Source: Marisa cornuarietis
Taxonomy: Eukaryota; Mollusca; Gastropoda; Architaenioglossa; Ampullariidae
Direction of reading: 5' to 3'
DNA length: 64,000 nt
NCBI GenBank assembly: GCA_004794655.1
Contig: SMMW01000634.1
Coordinates: 2,018,501 to 2,082,500 of the forward strand
Shown here: piece after piece, positions 58,811 through 64,000 of the stretch
How the letters are laid out: every line of letters starts with the position of its first letter
How positions within the stretch are numbered: position 1 is the stretch's first letter
Position numbers and translations under genes: made by a program
Notes under the pieces: generated by a model
Told to the model about the DNA's origin: nothing
Databases searched by the model: none
Seen by the model: the letters and a program-made list of their open reading frames with translations, nothing else

Positions 58811-60652
58811 TTCTTTTCTTCTTCTTCTTCTTCTTCTTCTTCTTCTTCTTCTTCTTCCTTTTCGCCCCCAATGGAGCATAGAGCCGCAACTACACCACGC
58901 CATCGAACCCGGTTCTGGGCCTCCCTCCCCAGTTGGGCCCATGTCATTCCAGCTGCCTTCACCTCGCCGTGGACCGATCTTCTCCACGACTGTCTGGGTC
59001 TCCCAACCCCGCACCTCCCCTGTGGGTTCCAGTCCAGAGCTTGTCGTGTTAGATTTTCGGCCGGCTTGCGCAGAGTGTGACCAATCCAGCCCCACTTTCG
59101 CTTTTTGATGTCTTGGCTGGAAGGTTTTTGGTTGGCTCTTTCCCACAGGCTTGCATTGGAGATCTTCTTGGGCCATCTGATGTTGAAAATGTGGCCCAGA
59201 CATCTGTTGATGAATGTTTGAATCTTGTTGGTGATAGTGTTTGTCACACGCCATGTCTCAGACCCATATAGAAGGACAGATTTTACGTTCGTATGAAAGA
59301 TGCGGATCTTGGTGTGCTGAGATAATGCCTTGGAATTCCAGATGGGTCACAGGATGTTGAATGCATGCCTGGCTTTCTTTATTCGGCTTCTTACTTCATC
59401 TGCACCTCCATCCTTGGTGACTATGCTGCCAAGGTAGGTGAAGCTGTAATACATTCCCCGTGTAGTTGAAGTGGGGCTTCTTGCTTGTTGTTGACCCGCA
59501 TTACCTCTGCCTTCTTGATGTTGATTGTCAGGCCAGTTGTCGCTGCTTCTTCTGAGAGCCGAGTGAGCTTTGTCTGTGCATGTTGTTGCTTGTGGGACAG
59601 CAGGCTGATGTCATCTGCAAAGTCAAGATCCTCAAGTTGCATGGCAAAGGTCCATTGAATGCCTGTGTTGCTGTTAGAGGTTGTTCTTCTCATGATCCAA
59701 TCTATGACGATCAGGAAGATTATCGGCGAGAGCATGTAACCTTGCCTTACTCAAGCCCTCACTGCGAAGGGGTCCGTCAGCTTCCCATTGTGGATCACCT
59801 GGCATGTCGAGTCCTCATACAGCTGCTGGATGATGGCAATGAACTTTGTTAGAAATCCGTAGTGCTGCATCAACTTCCAGATGGTCTCTCTGTCTACGGA
59901 GTCAAATGCCTTCTCAAAATCCACAAATGTCATGTAGAGGGGGGACTGCCATTCGATAGACTGTTAAATAATGATTCGCATTGTAGCGATATGGTCTGTG
60001 TATGATCTACCCTGCCGAAAGCCTGCCTGTTCTTGTCTCAGTCTCTTGTCTAGTGCATTCTTCAGTCTGTCCAGGATGATTCTGGTCAGCACCTTGCTGG
60101 GAACGGACAGTAGTGTAATCCCACGCCAGTTGCTGCACTAGGTCAGGTCACCTTTCTTGGGTAGCTTTACCAGATAACCAAGCTTCCAGTCTGCTGGAAT
60201 TTGCTCCTGCTCCCAAATTTTCTACAGCAGGGGGTGTAGCATCTCTGCTGCGGCTGTTGGGTTTGCCTTGAATGCCTCTGCTGGAATGCCATCTGGGCCT
60301 GCCGCCTTGCAAGTTTTCAGAGACTTGATGGCTTTGATGATTTCTGCCTTGGTTGGTGGGCTGGTGTTTACCTGGAGTAGCTCGGTGGCTGGGGCAACGT
60401 CCAAAATTGTTGCTGGTGGTGGCCCGTTCAGTATTTCTTGAAAATGTTCTCCCCAGCGAGATCTTTGTTCTGCATCCCCAGTAATGACGCTTCCATTCTT
60501 ATTCTTTACTGGCCTGCATGCATTCATGTTTTTCCTTCCTGACAGAGTTCTTGTACTTTCATATAGTCTTTTCATATTATTTTGCCCAGCTGCTTGTTCT
60601 GTCTCTTCTGTCACCCTGTGTGCGAACTGTCTCTTGTCGCCTCTTGCACTCT
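58811..60652 (-). mobile_element. RTE-like non-LTR retrotransposon, 5'-truncated, with (GAA)n tail
   Basis: An 1842-bp minus-strand element sits between perfect 12-bp direct repeats. Its 3' end is a run of GAA (58811-58857 on the plus strand as TTC) that directly follows the coding sequence, with almost no 3' UTR. Very short 3' UTRs and short-repeat tails fit the RTE clade, and the reverse transcriptase sequence is of the type I recall as RTE-like in invertebrates. The 5' end is truncated within the region before the RT domain. Confidence 0.85.
58826..60651 (-). pseudogene. RTE-like ORF2: reverse transcriptase and C-terminal domain, five stops and a frameshift
   Basis: Reading right to left, the frame is open from the truncation point and shows Ala-Gly-Pro-Asp-Gly-Ile-Pro (about 60282-60305), Phe-Glu-Lys-Ala-Phe-Asp (59901-59918), Val-Arg-Gln-Gly (about 59740-59750) and the catalytic Phe-Ala-Asp-Asp (59610-59621). 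Leu-Leu-Tyr-Gly-Ser-Glu-Thr-Trp (about 59250-59273) and Trp-Ile-Gly-His-Thr-Leu-Arg-Lys-Pro (about 59069-59095) follow in the C-terminal region. In-frame stops lie at 60222-60224, 60138-60140, 59964-59966, 59751-59753 and 59347-59349, with a frameshift near 59450. All other motif residues, including the catalytic Asp pair, are intact, so the copy is fairly young but dead. Confidence 0.88.
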
Positions 60653-60664
60653 TGTATATATTAC
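60653..60664. repeat. Target-site duplication of the RTE-like LINE, 5' side (TGTATATATTAC)
   Basis: Exact 12-bp match to 58799-58810. Confidence 0.9.
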
Positions 60665-61452
60665 ACTAAATGTGTAATAAAATACAGTACTAACATGTCA
60701 TAAATAAAACAATTTTCCCGAAAGAATGGCTTGCCACGAGAATCTCTAAAGCCTGTTCTTAATTATTTTTCCAGGCTGGAGCAAACAGCCATCCACAAAT
60801 CTTTCATCAAAACACCGCGAAATGTGGGCCATAAAAACTCCGTAGGAACGGGTGATCATTTTGCGGACTCTTCAAGTAATACCTCGACCAATAGAATATT
60901 ATTACCCAATCAAAGGCATTCATTATTTCCAACAGATATGCACAGAGAAATATACAGCGAGTTCGTGGCTAGGCTGCAGAAGCAGCTTGCAAAGTGAGGA
61001 TGAGCGAAGAGAAGATGAAGGAATACCACCAGATGCTCCTTCAAAGCGACCGAACTCTACTATCTTCTCAGGGCACAGGTGACTTTCTAAAGTGCAAGTA
61101 AGTGCAGTGCTTGGTTGTTGTGTTTGCTGACAGCCCTGCTACTCAAGCCCTTCAGGAGATGTTTTGTGTGTCTTGCCCGGGATCTCGGGCCTCTAGGTGC
61201 TGACGATGCTAGCCACGTGACGGGAGACGTGGACCATGTCCAAATTGCAAGAGAGTCAACTAGACATAACCAAGGATCTCTTTTTCTGGACCTGCTGTGG
61301 CTGTCTGTCAAACTGGGAGAGTACGACACTAACAGTGGTTATCTAGTGTCACATTGAGCATCTTAGTGCCAGATATTACATGACATAGATCATGTTACCG
61401 TCCATATATCACAGATATTACATCACTGACATTGTTAGCAAGCCAGCTTCAG

Positions 61453-61455
<3 letters not shown>
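60665..61455. other. No supported gene
   Basis: Short frames at 60731-61357 have no recognisable domain. Confidence 0.4.

Positions 61456-61500
<45 letters not shown>
61456..61500. repeat. (CA)n microsatellite
   Basis: About 22 CA dinucleotides. Confidence 0.97.
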
Positions 61501-61502
<2 letters not shown>

Positions 61503-64000
61503 CTAGACGCTAAAGCCAATGGCACACGATGCAGATAGATTCACATACACTGAAACAGAGAGAGCAGTGAATAGATAAAAGGAAAATTAGAGAGCGATAA
61601 AAAATATGATGAACGGCAAGGCTGAGCAATGTCCCAAAGAAGCAGACGGCGAAGATGAAAGTGAGCGTCTTTCTCGGTGCCGAGGGCAAGGCACTCCTGT
61701 GACCAATGCTGGCATCGAACCAAGTCTTCAGGCCTCTGTATCCGACTACTGGGTCGTTACAGTCATCCCTCACTCCGCCCGCAGCAGCGACGTCTGTCGT
61801 GTCTCGGGTACCTGTCGTCTCAGCCACGGAGACACATCGACAGCACCGGACTTGTCATCAGTAATCGAAGAAACTATGAATGGTTCCCAAACACTGGGGC
61901 CGGCATTCCTGGCGGCAAACTCCTTACACGTGCAGCTCGCACGTGCCTTAAGTCGTCAACTGCGCGTGTTTGTAATCTAAACACTCTGTGTTTGTTCTTG
62001 TCTTTGGCTGCCTCTGTGAATCTTCAAGTTGCGACAAAAAAGAGATATTTTTTAATACCGAATATCTTGAACAACTTCATTTCCTAAAATTATTTTGCCC
62101 TGGGGAGAAGGGTTTTACGCCAGTGTGGTGCCTAGTAATTTTCACCCTCTCTGAACAAGACAAGAAAATTTCGCACGTCCACCGGAGCCGAACTTATGTC
62201 GCAAGACAGGGCAGCTCGAATACTTCATTATAGGAAAGAACAAGCTTTGAAGGAGGAGATTTCTGAGTGTACGAGGCAAATGGCAAGCTGTAGATGTGTT
62301 TTTTTCTGGAACTACTTTGACAAGGCGTCGATTCTCTTCAATGTGGCCACCTTTTAAGTTTTTTGAAGAGGGGAAAAATCAATGTCTTTCAGCCCCGAAT
62401 AAAGGGATGGCAAGAAAGTCTTCACAAACATTGATATGCATCTCTGCAGCTTTCTTCTGGCCCACGCATCTCTATCGGTCCCGTCTCTGTTTTTAGTGTT
62501 CTCTTGGCAGTCTCTCCGCTCTGCCTCACGCAATGCAGTTTATAAAGACCGGGGCTTGCTGCCTTTCATGCAAATTAAAATAAGACCTAATCCTGTCTAC
62601 CCGACGGCCATTCTTCTGTCATAGAGATGAAAAACTAATACAAATTTAAGGCTTCACTTGTTACTTTCTTCTGTCATCTTAGAGAGTTCTGCAGTTATTT
62701 TAGGGCTCTATAATCTCATATAACATTCGTGTTACCGTATGATTAAGAATGTAAAAACTAATTATTTCACAATTTTTGAGTACATCTCAAAACATTGCCA
62801 TTTCGTTATTTGATCCTGTCTTAGCGAATTTCACTTAAACAGACGATGTGCTCGATCTCAGTCATCTTAAATTTGACTAAAAAGACAGGCCCCAGCAGTC
62901 TAACCAGATAGAGTGTGCAAGAAAATGTGTTATATGGATAGTCTCCCGCTTGAGCACAGAGCACCCAGAAGTGAGGTACTGTATTTGAGTCAGAAGATAA
63001 TGTCTTTAAGAACCGCCATCGTTCCCCCACCCATTTTATAGCCTCTACTTCCCCTCCCTCCCCCTAAACAAATGTGAGCATCGACAAGCAAACTGTAATA
63101 AGTCATCCACACACCTTCCCTCGCATGCGTACGACGAATCAAAAACAGCCCCTTGACGAACCCCTGTTGACAAAGGGAAAGGAAAGCAGAGACGGTTGAC
63201 CTTTAGTTGTAATAAAGGCGATGTACAGTGAAGGTGTTTGATGTTTGACAGCAGTCAGAAAGGGGAAGTCCGGAGAAAGTACACTGCTTTAGGAGCTGCA
63301 TGAAGACGTCAACAATAACAACAACAGCACAGCTCGTCCAACGGATGGTAAAAACACAAGGTTATGCTTTCGCTATTCACAGATGGTTGTCCGCTGGTCT
63401 TTTTTCGTAGCTCCAACGGAATAATTTAAGACACCATTCAGACACGGAGTAATTTCATAAACATTTCATACACGGAGTAATTTCAGACCTACCACAACTC
63501 ATCCCACCAACGAACAGCTCGTAATATCACTGGCTGCACAAGACACGTGATCTTGTTCACTCAGTGTTTGTTTGCAATGTACTACCGGAAATGATCCATC
63601 AATGTTTGACTTATGCTTATTATGTGATCAATTTTCCTTTCGATCCAAATTTCCTGTTTTGTTTAGTCTATTTGATTTGCAGCCAAAAACAAATATGACG
63701 ACAGATTCTTTCAATATTACACCATTTCTGAAAAATCATTCCAGGATCTTTAATTAACAAGAGTACACCCGCTCTACAACTACAGATATTAACTTTTTTG
63801 TTTGAGGAGGTGTAATTGTCTGCGTGGTCTTTATGTTTTATATCTCAGTCTGTAATTAATGACAATCTCGCGAAAAAAACAATGATTGCAAGCTGTACTT
63901 AAGGGTGCTGGAATATATTCTGATCCTTCCATTAGATGTGAGCAGGATGAAGCGTAAGATGAAGTGTTCTCAATCTGGTGAAATTTAGTGACTTTCCTAG
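61501..64000. other. Unique sequence, no gene supported
   Basis: Overlapping frames at 61606-62087 and elsewhere lack domains. A small repeated phrase (acacggagtaatttca) occurs at about 63444 and 63472. Confidence 0.4.

Noticed and set aside
58790..59254. Second long minus-strand frame over the RTE-like C-terminus
   Set aside because: It is an out-of-frame shadow. The frame containing the Trp-Ile-Gly-His-Thr-Leu block is the family frame.

Overview
This window looks like non-coding, repeat-rich DNA from a metazoan nuclear genome, most likely a mollusc and perhaps a gastropod. There is no prokaryote-style gene packing, no operons and no intact long protein-coding gene. The repeat content is that of an invertebrate animal: decayed non-LTR retrotransposons of several clades, tRNA-derived SINEs, hAT-type miniature DNA elements, many minisatellites and long (TG)n tracts. 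The mollusc assignment is inferred from recognised families, not from a database search. I found no host gene with a convincing exon structure. The long open frames over tandem repeats are by-products of the repeat unit.

Layout. 0-7.1 kb: three minisatellites, including an 18/36/144-bp hierarchical array at 1811-2620 and a 57-unit array of 26 bp at 5636-7117. Between them lies a 5'-truncated LINE (2902-4225, 15-bp target-site duplication) that was later hit by a hAT-like element (3616-4051, 8-bp duplication). 9-18 kb: more minisatellites, two opposite-strand copies of one SINE (10.4 and 12.4 kb), a decayed reverse transcriptase remnant (14.9-15.3 kb) and a 199-bp hAT-like miniature element (16058-16256). 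18-27 kb: mostly unique sequence with GC-rich islands, a 31-bp array, two SINEs, a solitary hAT terminus and a separated direct repeat (24.7/25.3 kb).

28-40 kb: a second LINE of the same general type as the first (28.6-29.2 kb), CA-rich and CCAA tracts, a 31-bp array, the 3' end of a CR1/L2-like LINE (37.4-38.0 kb) and a large 46-bp array (39.0-40.1 kb). 41.8-43.5 kb (minus): the most gene-like object, a broken coding region with an OTU-type cysteine protease motif and other conserved blocks, probably a domesticated or transposon-borne invertebrate family. 45-53 kb: degenerate minisatellites, (GGTT)n, another CR1/L2-like LINE 3' end (49.0-49.6 kb) and a LINE C-terminal remnant (51.9-52.4 kb). 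58.8-60.7 kb (minus): an RTE-like LINE with a perfect 12-bp target-site duplication and a GAA tail, carrying five in-frame stops and a frameshift. The rest shows no feature I can support.

The elements do not form a functional pathway. The readable history is insertion, nested insertion, decay and tandem amplification. No previously undescribed system with a plausible active function was found. The best leads are the hierarchical arrays with exactly conserved phase, the OTU-containing fossil and a few unique GC-rich islands that could be regulatory.
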